From Ch71 sp050945695 (lineage in GTDB: Bacteria; Chloroflexota; Anaerolineae; DRVO01): DNA of 21,856 nucleotides. Below, in pieces: positions 1-7,418 of the stretch. The translations under genes were made by a program, and so were the position numbers. Position 1 is the first letter of the stretch, and each line of letters starts with the position of its first letter. The notes below the pieces were generated by a model, which worked only from the letters and a program-made list of their open reading frames with translations, had not been told where the DNA came from and did no database searches. The stretch lies in contig JBMNTK010000039.1 in the NCBI GenBank assembly GCA_050945695.1, positions 1 through 21,856 of the forward strand. The letters are read 5' to 3'.

Positions 1-2
1 TC

Positions 3-248
3 GCCTTCATCAGCATCGCCATGCCGGTGGTGCGCTACGCTGTGGCCGGCTCCTGGGGGACAGCGGAAGGTGCCCGCTACCTCATCGTGCAAGCGCTCAA
101 CAAGGCGTACCTGAGCCCGCTTTTCGATAGCTTTACCCCTATGGTGCTCTCCCTCATCCGTCCCTTGCTGCCCTCGGGGCTGCCGGATGTCCTGCGCGGG
201 CGCCTCGCGGACGTAGGGCCCACCCTCAGCCTCCTCCTGCATCTCTAG
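3..248 (+). CDS. C-terminal fragment of a membrane protein, possibly CvpA-like (5' end outside window)
   Basis: The frame is open from base 3 to the TAG at 246-248, so this is the last 81 or so residues of a longer gene rather than a small gene starting at the internal ATG at 21. The visible protein is hydrophobic, with a segment beginning FISIAMPVVRYAVAG, then an amphipathic stretch ending in LPSGLPDVL and a short polar tail. This pattern of a last membrane helix followed by a Leu/Pro-rich tail resembles the end of CvpA-type (colicin V production) proteins, but no diagnostic motif is visible. It is followed by an 81-nt gap with a possible promoter for the radical SAM pair. I am fairly confident it is coding and unsure of the family. 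Confidence 0.55.
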   Translation, partial: AFISIAMPVVRYAVAGSWGTAEGARYLIVQALNKAYLSPLFDSFTPMVLSLIRPLLPSGLPDVLRGRLADVGPTLSLLLHL

Positions 249-261
249 GCTTCCCGGTCCT

Positions 262-290
262 TTGCCGCCCCCCTGAGCGAGTGCTAGACT
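262..290 (+). promoter_or_regulatory. Candidate sigma70-type promoter for the radical SAM pair
   Basis: TTGCCG (262-267) and TAGACT (285-290) are separated by exactly 17 nt, and a TG sits one base before the -10 (extended -10, TGCTAGACT). Each hexamer matches the consensus at four of six positions. It lies about 40 nt before the GTG start at 330. Seen by eye only. Confidence 0.35.
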
Positions 291-329
291 GACTCCTGCC
301 TCTCTGGCTATCGAGCGAACGGGGGAGTA

Positions 330-1754
330 GTGCGGGTTCTATTCGTCCTGGATCAGGTTGACTACGAGCCGCAGGGCATCATGCAGCTTTCGAGCGTGCT
401 CAAGGCGGCCGGCCACCAGGTTCAGCTTGCCATATGCGCCCTGGAGGACCCCGTCCGCGTCGCCCTGGAGTTCCAGCCCCACATCCTGGCGTACAGCGTC
501 ATCACCGGCTCCCAGCGCTACTACCTCGAGCTGAACCGCCGCCTACGGGCGAAGGTGAATGCCTTCAGCGCCTTCGGTGGGCCCCATCCCACCTTCTTCC
601 CCGAGATGATCCAGGAGGAAGGGGTAGATGGCGTGTGCGTCGGGGAGGGTGAGGGCCCCCTGCTCGACCTGGCCCAGGCTCTGCAGCCTGATGGCACCCT
701 AGCCGACACCCACCTGCCCAACTGGCATCTCAAGGTGGGCGGCGAGGTGATCCGCAACGAGGTCCGACCCTATGTGGACCTCGATTCCCTTCCCCCGCCC
801 GATTACGCCCTCGTCTACGACAAGGACCCCGTCACCAGGCGCAGCAAGATCAAGCACTTCATCGCCGGGCGGGGCTGTCCCTACGGCTGCACCTACTGCT
901 TCAACCATGCCCTGACGGCCATCTACAGGGGCAAGGGCAAGCCCATACGCCTGCGCCCGGCCACAGCGGTGGTGGACGACGTCGTACAGGTGCGGAAGGA
1001 CTACCCACTCGAGTACGTCGTCTTTGTGGACGACACCTTCGTCCTCGACCGCGAGTGGCTGCAGGAGTTCGCCGACCAATACCGCGAGCGGGTGGGGCTG
1101 CCCTTCTTCTGCAACGTGCGCGCCAACCTGGTGACCCCCGAATTGGTGCAGCTGCTGCGCTGGGCCGGCTGCCACTCGGTGAGCATGGGCATTGAGGCAG
1201 GCGACGACGAGGTACGGAACAAGCTGCTCAACCGCAACCTCAGCCGCGAGCAGATCGTCCGCGCCGCCCGGCTCATCCGTGAGGGTGGGCTGCGGTTCAG
1301 CACTACCAACATGATCGGCCTGCCCGGCACCACCATCGAGGACGACTTCAAGACCCTCGACCTGAATGCCGAGATCCGGCCCGACTACGCCCACGCCTTC
1401 ATCTTCCAGCCCTACCCGCGCACCAGGCTAGGCCAGTACGCCCTGGAGAACGACATGCTCCAGGGCACCCTCGATGACATCGGCACCCGCGCCTGGGAGC
1501 GCACCATCCTGCGTTTCGACCCCGACCACCAGCGGGCTCTGACGAACCTGCAGCGGCTGTTCGCTCTCGGGGTGGAGTGGCCCTGGCTGCGCCCGGTTCT
1601 CGTGCGGCTCCTTCGCCTTCCGAGCAACCCTCTCTACTGGTTAGCCAACAAGCTCTGGAAAGGCTACGCCATCAAGCAGCGCATGCATCCGGTGTCCATG
1701 TCTGCCCGAGACCTGCTGAGCACCGCCTGGCGGTTCATGAGGATCAAGTCCTGA
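330..1754 (+). CDS. Cobalamin-binding-domain radical SAM protein (first of a tandem pair)
   Basis: This 474-residue protein has the architecture of class B (B12-dependent) radical SAM enzymes. Residues 1-150 form a Rossmann-like cobalamin domain, with the typical GIMQLSSVLKAAGH helix and FGGPHPTFFPEM loop. The radical SAM core follows, with the 4Fe-4S motif CPYGCTYC (Cys183, 187, 190), then VVFVDDTF and GIEAGDDEVRNKLLNR, typical of this superfamily. The DxHxxG lower-ligand motif of classical B12 domains is absent, as is usual for this class. Members methylate unactivated carbons or phosphorus, or carry out cyclisations such as BchE; the substrate here cannot be told. The C-terminus is rich in Trp/Arg (WLANKLWKGYAIKQRM) and is shared with the next gene. 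The GTG start is supported by a GGGGGAG just upstream, though spacing is short, and by alignment of the N-terminus with the paralog. Confidence 0.9.
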   Translation: MRVLFVLDQVDYEPQGIMQLSSVLKAAGHQVQLAICALEDPVRVALEFQPHILAYSVITGSQRYYLELNRRLRAKVNAFSAFGGPHPTFFPEMIQEEGVDGVCVGEGEGPLLDLAQALQPDGTLADTHLPNWHLKVGGEVIRNEVRPYVDLDSLPPPDYALVYDKDPVTRRSKIKHFIAGRGCPYGCTYCFNHALTAIYRGKGKPIRLRPATAVVDDVVQVRKDYPLEYVVFVDDTFVLDREWLQEFADQYRERVGLPFFCNVRANLVTPELVQLLRWAGCHSVSMGIEAGDDEVRNKLLNRNLSREQIVRAARLIREGGLRFSTTNMIGLPGTTIEDDFKTLDLNAEIRPDYAHAFIFQPYPRTRLGQYALENDMLQGTLDDIGTRAWERTILRFDPDHQRALTNLQRLFALGVEWPWLRPVLVRLLRLPSNPLYWLANKLWKGYAIKQRMHPVSMSARDLLSTAWRFMRIKS

Positions 1755-1755
1755 C

Positions 1756-3195
1756 ATGCACCTTCTCTTCATCGTCCGGGAGATAGACAACGAGCCCCAC
1801 GGCATCCTGCTCATCGCCGCCCTCCTCAAGCAGCACGGCCACCGCGTCTCCCTGGTGGTCGCCACCGAGGAGGACCCCGTGGAGGCCGCCGAGCGCCTGA
1901 AGCCCGATGTGGTCGGCTACAGCGTCTACACGGGCACCCAGCGCTACTACCTCGACCTCAACCGGCGGATCAAGGCTCGCATCCCGGTTATGTCAATCTT
2001 TGGGGGCCCGCACCCGACCTTCTTCCCCGAGATGATCGAGGAAGAAGGCGTGGATGGCGTCTGTGTGGGCGAAGGCGAGTACGCTACCCTGGAGCTGATG
2101 GACGCGCTTGAGGCCGGCACCCCCTACTACGGCTTGCGCAACTGGCTCTTCAAGACAGAGTCCGGAGTGGTCCGCAATCCCCTCCGGCCGCTGCTGACCT
2201 CAGAGGAACTGGACGCCCTGCCCTTCGCCGACCGCGAGCTCCTCTATGCCGCGCACCCGCCCAGCCGGCAGAACCGGATCCGCCCCTTCATCACCGGCCG
2301 GGGTTGCCCGTACAACTGCTCATTCTGCTTCAACCGCGCCTACTCCGAGCTCTACGGGGATGACGGACACCGAATGCGGTTCCGGCGCCGCAGCGTGAGC
2401 AGCGTCCTGCGCGAGATCAAAGAGGTGGCGGCTAGCCACGACCTGGCTTTCATCACCTTCATGGACGACACCTTCATCGTCCAGCGTCCCTGGCTACAGG
2501 AGTTCGCACGGACCTACCCGGCCGAGGTGGGCCTCCCCTTCTGGTGCCAGGTGAGAGCCAACCTGGTGACGGAAGACATCGCGCGGCTTCTCAAGGATGC
2601 CGGGTGCGTCAGCGTGAGTTTCGGTATCGAGGCGGGCAACGACCGGCTCCGCAACCAGATACTCAACCGCAACATGACCCGGGAGCAGATCCTGAATGCC
2701 GCCGCCATCCTCCGGGCTCACGGCATCGCCTTCTCCACCAACAACATGCTAGGCCTGCCGACGGGCGGCCTGGCCGAGGACCTGGAGACGCTTGCCCTCA
2801 ACATCCAGTGCCGTCCCGCCTACGCTAACGTGTTCCTCTACCAACCGTATCCTAAGACGGCGCTGGGCGAGATGGCCTTCCAAGAGGGCTACATGCACGG
2901 CACCTTCGACGACCTGAGTGGCTCCGTTACTCTGGGCACACCCATCCGCTTCCGAGACGAGGCGGATGCCCGCCGGATCGAGAACCTGCAGAAGCTCTTT
3001 GCCCTGACGGTGGAGTTCCCCTTCCTGCTGCCACTGGTGCGCCGTTTGATCTCCCTTCCGCCCAACCCAGCGTTCTGGTTCGTCTACAAGGCCTGGAAGG
3101 GCTACGCCATGAAGCAGCGCATGTTCCCCTATCGCCTCTCACCCCGGGAGTACCTGACGACCGCCCTCCAGTACATGCGCATCCGCTCCCAGTAG
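1756..3195 (+). CDS. Cobalamin-binding-domain radical SAM protein (second of a tandem pair)
   Basis: This is a 479-residue paralog of the preceding gene, colinear end to end and identical at roughly half the positions by eye. Its ATG lies one nucleotide after the upstream TGA, so the two are almost certainly cotranscribed and probably translationally coupled. It has the same N-terminal cobalamin-type domain (EPHGILLIAALLKQHGH, FGGPHPTFFPEM) and a radical SAM 4Fe-4S motif CPYNCSFC (Cys184, 188, 191), followed by FMDDTF and GIEAGNDRLRNQILNR. The C-terminal WKGYAMKQRM segment matches the first copy. Retention of every catalytic motif in both copies suggests both are active, on related substrates or consecutive steps of one modification, or as a heterodimer; that is inference. 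The second gene is followed by a long gene-free repeat region, so no substrate-giving neighbour is present on that side. Confidence 0.9.
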   Translation: MHLLFIVREIDNEPHGILLIAALLKQHGHRVSLVVATEEDPVEAAERLKPDVVGYSVYTGTQRYYLDLNRRIKARIPVMSIFGGPHPTFFPEMIEEEGVDGVCVGEGEYATLELMDALEAGTPYYGLRNWLFKTESGVVRNPLRPLLTSEELDALPFADRELLYAAHPPSRQNRIRPFITGRGCPYNCSFCFNRAYSELYGDDGHRMRFRRRSVSSVLREIKEVAASHDLAFITFMDDTFIVQRPWLQEFARTYPAEVGLPFWCQVRANLVTEDIARLLKDAGCVSVSFGIEAGNDRLRNQILNRNMTREQILNAAAILRAHGIAFSTNNMLGLPTGGLAEDLETLALNIQCRPAYANVFLYQPYPKTALGEMAFQEGYMHGTFDDLSGSVTLGTPIRFRDEADARRIENLQKLFALTVEFPFLLPLVRRLISLPPNPAFWFVYKAWKGYAMKQRMFPYRLSPREYLTTALQYMRIRSQ

Positions 3196-3473
3196 CGCCA
3201 TCAGGCGCAGCCGGGGGCCGCTCCCTCAGCGACAACGTGTCCTGGGCAGGCACCGCCTGCGATGCCTCCTGTAGGGACGGACGACCCCGTCCGCCCTCTG
3301 GGGCAGGCGCAGTGGCCTGCCCCTACCCGGATCCGGGCGCGGCGCCCTGCCTATCGGCCGGCTTGGGCATGAGCCGGCCCGCGGACGCGCACATTGGGGT
3401 AGGGGCGGTGCGGAGGGCTTCAGCCCGGAGCGCCGCCCGCGCTGTCGCAGAGGAATCTAGGGGCGGTGATTTC

Positions 3474-3503
3474 GCCGGGGGCTGAACCCCCCGGCTACCT
3501 AGG
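3474..3503 (+). repeat. Repeat family B, forward copy
   Basis: A 30-bp module containing GGGGGCTGAACCCCCC, itself a short hairpin, followed by GGCTACCTAGG. It matches the reverse complement of 3820-3849 at 28 of 30 positions. Confidence 0.8.
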
Positions 3504-3506
3504 CGA

Positions 3507-3526
3507 AGCCGGCCCTTCGGCCGGCT
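3507..3526. repeat. Perfect 8-bp stem hairpin
   Basis: AGCCGGCC (3507-3514), loop CTTC, GGCCGGCT (3519-3526). It directly follows the forward family B repeat. There is no T-run, so it is more likely part of the repeat element than an intrinsic terminator. Confidence 0.6.
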
Positions 3527-3795
3527 GGGGTTGGGCCCGTTCACGGGCGCGCAGACAGGTGGTAGGGGCGGTGCGGAGGGCTTCAGCCCGGAGCCCCGCC
3601 CGGTTTGTCTCCAGTGCAGGGTGTCGGCTATTGGGGCGAGGGCGGGGCTTCGCCGCGAAATGATGCCGGCTCGCACCGCCCCTACCCCGATGTGACCTGA
3701 GCTATGGCCTCTGGCCGAGGGCCTTCAGCGCTAGGCACGACTCGCGGGCGGCTTCAGTCGCCCGCTTTGCAGCCCGCCGCAGGGCGGGCCTTGCC

Positions 3796-3821
3796 GGGGA
3801 AATCCCGACCGGGATTTCCCC
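3796..3821. repeat. Perfect 11-bp stem hairpin next to repeat B
   Basis: GGGGAAATCCC (3796-3806), loop GACC, GGGATTTCCCC (3811-3821). It overlaps by two bases the inverted family B copy that starts at 3820. It is the strongest single hairpin in the region and, unlike its neighbours, has an A/T core. There is no T-tract on either side. Confidence 0.7.
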
Positions 3822-3849
3822 TAGGTAGCCGGGGGGTTCAGCCCCCGAG
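3820..3849 (-). repeat. Repeat family B, inverted copy
   Basis: Reverse-complement copy of 3474-3503 with 28 of 30 positions matching: CCTAGGTAGCC, then GGGGGGTTCAGCCCCC. The two copies face each other across about 315 nt that include the second family A copy. Confidence 0.8.
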
Positions 3850-3905
3850 GCAGACACGGTACCCCGTCCCACTGCGGCCGCCCTGCCCATTCCCGCGCGC
3901 TGACC

Positions 3906-3934
3906 TTGCCTCCTTGTATGCCCTCTCCTATAAT
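3906..3934 (+). promoter_or_regulatory. Sigma70-type promoter for ppdK
   Basis: A perfect TATAAT at 3929-3934 follows TTGCCT (3906-3911) with a 17-nt spacer. Transcription would start near 3941, giving a leader of about 100 nt before the ppdK ATG. The leader contains CAGTG/CACTG and GAATT/AATTC short inverted repeats (3979-4017 region). It is AT-richer than its surroundings. Confidence 0.65.
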
Positions 3935-4019
3935 GCGTGCGGCGTTTCGGGGGCAGCGGGCCCGAACGCACCCGTAACCAGTGCGTTATCACTGAATTGC
4001 CAATTCGGTGCATATCCCC

Positions 4020-4027
4020 AAGGAGGT
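4020..4027 (+). promoter_or_regulatory. Shine-Dalgarno site that sets the ppdK start
   Basis: AAGGAGGT, an essentially perfect anti-16S match, lies 11 nt before the ATG at 4039. The reading frame is open 34 codons further upstream to 3937, but that position overlaps the promoter region and has no ribosome-binding site. Confidence 0.8.
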
Positions 4028-4038
4028 CTTGGAGAACC

Positions 4039-6729
4039 ATGGCTGATAAGAAGTGGGTGTATCTTTTCGAGGAAGGCGACGCTTCCATGCGCAACCTCCT
4101 CGGCGGCAAGGGTGCCAACCTGGCTGAAATGGCCAGCATTGGGCTCCCCGTCCCTCCCGGATTCACCATCACCACCGAGGCCTGCAACGCCTACACCGAC
4201 CTGGGCAACAAGTTCCCTGAGGGCATGTGGGCACAGGTCCTCGATGCCATGCGCCAGGTCGAGGTAAAGACCGGCAAGAAGTTTGGGGACCCCGCGAACC
4301 CACTTCTGGTCTCCGTGCGCAGTGGTGCCCGCGTCTCCATGCCCGGCATGATGGACACCGTCCTCAACCTCGGGCTCAACGATGAAACCCTCAAGGGCAT
4401 CGCCAAGGCCACCGGCAATGAGCGCTTCGCCTACGACTCCTATCGGCGCTTCATCCAGATGTTCTCCCGTATCGTGCGCCGGCTGGACGCCGAGCCTTTC
4501 GAGGAGATCCTGGACGAGTTCAAGGCCAAGACGGAAGGCAAGCAGGACACCGACCTCACCACTGACATGCTCAAGGAGATAGTCCAGCGCTTCAAGGACT
4601 ACTACAAGCAGCAGCTAGGTGAGGACTTCCCCACCGACCCCTACGAGCAGCTCCGTCAGGCCATCGCCGCCGTCTTCGGCTCCTGGATGGGCAAGCGCGC
4701 GGTTGACTACCGCAACTTCCACAAGCTGCCGCACGACTGGGGCACCGCCGTCAACGTCCAGACCATGGTCTTCGGTAACATGGGCGAGGACTCGGGCACG
4801 GGCGTGGCCTTCACCCGCGACCCAGCTACCGGCGCCAAGCACCTCTATGGTGAGTACCTGCAGAACGCCCAGGGCGAGGACGTGGTAGCGGGCATCCGCA
4901 CCCCCAAGAAGATCGACCAGCTCAAGCAGGACATGCCTGAGGTCTACGAGCAGTTCGCCAAGGTTGCCCAGCTCCTGGAGAACCATTACCGCGACATGCA
5001 GGATATGGAGTTCACCATCGAGCGCGGCACCCTCTACATGCTCCAGACCCGTACCGGCAAGCGCACCGCGGCTGCCGCCGTCAAGATCGCGGTAGACATG
5101 GTGCACGAGGGCCTCATCAGCAAGGAAGAGGCGATCCTGCGGGTTGAGCCCGGGCATGTGAACCAGCTTCTCCTCCCCAGCTTCGACGAAATGGCCAAGC
5201 AGGCCGCCGTCCGCGGCAACCGGTTGCTGGCCCGCGGCTTGAACGCCTCCCCTGGTGCCGCCTTCGGTGTTGTGGCGCTGGACGCCGACACCGCCGAGGA
5301 GTGGGGCCTGGAGGGCAAGGCCGTAGTCCTGGTTCGCCCTGAGACCTCTCCTGACGACGTGCACGGGATGCTGCGGGCCAAGGGCATCCTCACCCAGCAC
5401 GGTGGGGCCACCAGCCACGCGGCCGTGGTAGCTCGCGGGCTCGGCCTCCCCTGCGTGGCCGGGTGCGAGGCCATCCGTGTCAACATGAGCGACCGCTCCT
5501 TCACCGCCGCCGGCCAGACCATCCGCGAGGGTGAGGTCATCTCCATTGATGGCTCCACCGGCGAGGTCTTCAAGGGCGAGATCGCCATGATCGAGACCAA
5601 GTTCGAAGAGCAGCACGACCTGGTCGAGCTCCTGACCTGGGCCGATGAGCTGCGCCGCCTGGGTGTCCGGGCCAACGCTGACTACCCGCGTGACGCCGCC
5701 CGCGCTCGCGAGTTCGGCGCCGAGGGTATCGGCCTCTGCCGTACCGAGCACATGTTCTTCGAGGAAGATCGTCTGCCCATCGTGCAGCAGATGATCCTCG
5801 CCGAGACCCTGGACGAGCGTCAGCCTTACCTCGATAAGCTTCTGCCTCTGCAGCGCAGCGACTTCGAGGGCATCTTCCGGGCCATGAACGGGCTGCCGGT
5901 CATCATCCGGCTCATTGACCCGCCCCTGCACGAGTTCCTCCCCTCGTACGAGGACCTGCTGGTGGAGATCACCCGCATGGAGCTCCAGGGCGCCGATGCC
6001 GCCGAGATCGCCGAGAAGCGCAAGCTCCTCAGCAAGGTGAGCGCCATGCGCGAGGCCAACCCCATGCTCGGCCTGCGCGGTTGCCGCCTCGGCCTCATCG
6101 TCCCGGGCATCATCGAGATGCAGACCCGCGCCATCCTGGAGGCCGCTGCCAATGTCACCAAGGAAGGCGGTGAGGTCCACGCCGAGATCATGATCCCGCT
6201 CATCAGCCACGTGAACGAGCTGGCTGAGACCCGGGCTCGCCTGGAAAAGGTCGCCAAGCAGGTCACGGAAGAGCGCGGCGCCCAGGTGGACTACATGTTC
6301 GGCACCATGATCGAGATCCCGCGGGCCGCTCTCACTGCCGACAAGATCGCTGAGTACGCCGAGTTCTTCTCCTTCGGCACCAACGACCTGACTCAGACCA
6401 CTTTCGGCATCAGCCGTGACGACGCCGAGGGCAAGTTCCTCCTCCAGTACGTCGAGGACAAGATCCTGCCCGAGAACCCGTTCCAGGTCCTGGATCGGGA
6501 CGGCGTGGGCCAGCTGGTGAAGCTCGGCACCGAGCGCGGCCGGCAGACCCGGCCCGACCTCGAGGTCGGTATCTGCGGTGAGCACGGTGGCGATCCTTCG
6601 TCCATCGAGTTCTGCCACCAGGCCGGGCTGGACTACGTGTCCTGCTCCCCGTTCCGGGTGCCCATCGCCCGCTTGGCCGCGGCCCAGGCCGCAGTCCGGG
6701 AGAGGGTCAAGGCCTTCAAGGACGTCTGA
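4039..6729 (+). CDS. ppdK: Pyruvate, phosphate dikinase
   Basis: Interconverts pyruvate + ATP + Pi and phosphoenolpyruvate + AMP + PPi in the cytoplasm, serving gluconeogenesis or PPi-linked glycolysis. The 896-residue length is normal for the family. In order: the N-terminal ATP-grasp nucleotide-binding domain (LGGKGANLAEM at 21-31, SVRSGARVSMPGMMDT at 92-107, FGNMGEDSGTGVAFTRDP at 245-262); the phosphohistidine swivelling domain with GGATSHAAVVARGLG, where His460 is the expected phospho-carrier; and the C-terminal PEP/pyruvate TIM barrel (GLCRTEHMF, GTNDLTQTTFG, CGEHGGDP). The residue before the GG of the His motif is His, where many PPDKs have Arg; the regulatory Thr two residues before the catalytic His is kept. 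It is probably monocistronic or weakly coupled to the downstream MgtC-like gene, with its own promoter upstream and a hairpin after the stop. No PPDK regulatory protein gene is nearby. Confidence 0.97.
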   Translation: MADKKWVYLFEEGDASMRNLLGGKGANLAEMASIGLPVPPGFTITTEACNAYTDLGNKFPEGMWAQVLDAMRQVEVKTGKKFGDPANPLLVSVRSGARVSMPGMMDTVLNLGLNDETLKGIAKATGNERFAYDSYRRFIQMFSRIVRRLDAEPFEEILDEFKAKTEGKQDTDLTTDMLKEIVQRFKDYYKQQLGEDFPTDPYEQLRQAIAAVFGSWMGKRAVDYRNFHKLPHDWGTAVNVQTMVFGNMGEDSGTGVAFTRDPATGAKHLYGEYLQNAQGEDVVAGIRTPKKIDQLKQDMPEVYEQFAKVAQLLENHYRDMQDMEFTIERGTLYMLQTRTGKRTAAAAVKIAVDMVHEGLISKEEAILRVEPGHVNQLLLPSFDEMAKQAAVRGNRLLARGLNASPGAAFGVVALDADTAEEWGLEGKAVVLVRPETSPDDVHGMLRAKGILTQHGGATSHAAVVARGLGLPCVAGCEAIRVNMSDRSFTAAGQTIREGEVISIDGSTGEVFKGEIAMIETKFEEQHDLVELLTWADELRRLGVRANADYPRDAARAREFGAEGIGLCRTEHMFFEEDRLPIVQQMILAETLDERQPYLDKLLPLQRSDFEGIFRAMNGLPVIIRLIDPPLHEFLPSYEDLLVEITRMELQGADAAEIAEKRKLLSKVSAMREANPMLGLRGCRLGLIVPGIIEMQTRAILEAAANVTKEGGEVHAEIMIPLISHVNELAETRARLEKVAKQVTEERGAQVDYMFGTMIEIPRAALTADKIAEYAEFFSFGTNDLTQTTFGISRDDAEGKFLLQYVEDKILPENPFQVLDRDGVGQLVKLGTERGRQTRPDLEVGICGEHGGDPSSIEFCHQAGLDYVSCSPFRVPIARLAAAQAAVRERVKAFKDV

Positions 6730-6769
6730 TAAAGCAGATCTAGTTGAGCGTCTGAGCACCAGAACCAAG

Positions 6770-6796
6770 CAGGGCCCGCTGATGAGGCGGGCCCTG
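6770..6796 (+). terminator. Terminator-like hairpin after ppdK
   Basis: CAGGGCCCGC (6770-6779), 7-nt loop, GCGGGCCCTG (6787-6796): a perfect 10-bp GC-rich stem 40 nt after the ppdK stop. It is followed by TGCCTATT rather than a real T-run, so termination may be partial and allow read-through into the next gene. Confidence 0.6.
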
Positions 6797-6828
6797 TGCC
6801 TATTAGCAGTAGCTCAGGAGCAGCGACC

Positions 6829-7293
6829 GTGGAACCGGTATGGCAGCAGGTGGTGGATCGGTTGTGGTTCGGGTTCCTGCTTGAGGGTGAGTGGATTCTG
6901 CGCTTAGTGTTCGCCCTCGTGCTCGGCGGTGTCCTGGGTCTGGAACGAGAGCGTAAGGACCTGCCGGCCGGGCTGCGAACGTTTATGCTGGTGTCTTTGG
7001 GCTCCTGTCTCTTTACTATCCTCAGCCTGGTGGCCTTTCCTGGCTCTGAGACCGCCCGAATCGCGGCCCAGGTCGTGGTGGGCATCGGCTTCATCGGCGC
7101 CGGCACCGTCCTCAAGACCGACGGGCCAAACGTGCACGAGGTCCGCGGTCTGACCACGGCAGCCGGGATGTGGTCCACCGCGGCCATCGGCATGGCAGTC
7201 GGTGCCGGCTACTACTGGCTGGCTCTCTCCGCCACCGTCCTCGTCTTGACGACCCTAGCCCTCCTCAAGCGCGTCGAGGAACGGTTGCTCTGA
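6829..7293 (+). CDS. MgtC/SapB family inner-membrane protein
   Basis: The 154-residue protein begins with a short amphipathic segment, followed by hydrophobic helices. The family's conserved blocks are clear: GGVLGLERERKDLPAGLRTFMLVSLGS (about residues 33-59), VVVGIGFIGAGTVL (82-95) and VRGLTTAAGMWSTAAIGMAVGAG (105-127). The MgtC/SapB family is linked to Mg2+ limitation and membrane energetics; most environmental members, like this short one without the C-terminal ACT-like domain of Salmonella MgtC, are uncharacterised. I chose the GTG at 6829 because CAGGAG lies 8 nt upstream; an in-frame GTG at 6796 falls inside the preceding hairpin and has no ribosome-binding site. It lies 99 nt after ppdK on the same strand and converges with the next operon. 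Confidence 0.88.
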   Translation: MEPVWQQVVDRLWFGFLLEGEWILRLVFALVLGGVLGLERERKDLPAGLRTFMLVSLGSCLFTILSLVAFPGSETARIAAQVVVGIGFIGAGTVLKTDGPNVHEVRGLTTAAGMWSTAAIGMAVGAGYYWLALSATVLVLTTLALLKRVEERLL

Positions 7294-7327
7294 TCCGGCT
7301 TCGGCCGCATCGGGAGCCGGAGCGGCA

Positions 7328-7355
7328 CCTGTGCCCGCCCCTGGGCAGGCACAGG
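7328..7355. terminator. Hairpin between convergent genes (possible bidirectional terminator)
   Basis: CCTGTGCC (7328-7335) and GGCACAGG (7348-7355) form an 8-bp stem 35 nt after the MgtC-like gene and about 65 nt beyond the end of the convergent QueG-like gene. There is no T-tract, so assignment rests on its position and symmetry. Confidence 0.4.
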
Positions 7356-7418
7356 CGCACGCCGCTACACCGTGCCTTGCAGTCCCGCCCCTGCCAGGGG
7401 GCTAGCAGCACCTGCGGT

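Larger units (their letters stand above)
3390..3694. repeat. Inverted 22-bp repeat pair bounding a 305-bp block (repeat family A)
   Basis: The left arm at 3390-3411 (core GGGGTAGGGGCGGTGC) recurs as its reverse complement at 3673-3694 with one mismatch. A further direct copy of the left-hand module, GTAGGGGCGGTGCGGAGGGC and onward through TTCAGCCCGGAG, is present at 3399-3439 and again at 3562-3602, differing at only one or two positions near the end. Two direct copies and one inverted copy therefore sit within 305 bp. This could be a nested insertion of dispersed elements. No transposase is encoded inside. Confidence 0.8.
3196..3900. repeat. Gene-free region filled with GC-rich palindromic and dispersed repeats
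   Basis: About 700 nt between the radical SAM pair and the ppdK promoter. It holds no convincing coding sequence: open frames here are short, lack Shine-Dalgarno sites and cross the palindromes. It is dense in hairpins. Small ones include GCAGGC/GCCTGC (3246-3260), GGGGCAGGC/GCCTGCCCC (3300-3323), GCGGGCG/CGCCCGC (3744-3765) and GCCCGCC/GGCGGGC (3772-3789). Larger repeat families are listed separately. Such sequences are typical of REP-like or MITE-like dispersed elements; genome copy number cannot be seen from this window. Confidence 0.8.

Noticed and set aside
3466..3663. Small open frames in the repeat region (also 3237-3485 and 3323-3676)
   Set aside because: They run through palindromic repeats, lack Shine-Dalgarno sites and have Arg/Ala/Gly/Pro-rich translations.
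4615..6768. Very long minus-strand open frame opposite ppdK
   Set aside because: It is antisense to an unmistakable PPDK with all motifs; such long antisense frames arise from strong GC3 bias. The translation is low-complexity (Leu/Gly/Asp/Val/His) and has no recognisable domain.
6796..6828. Earlier GTG start for the MgtC-like protein
   Set aside because: It lies on the last base of the post-ppdK hairpin and has no ribosome-binding site, whereas GTG 6829 has CAGGAG 8 nt upstream.
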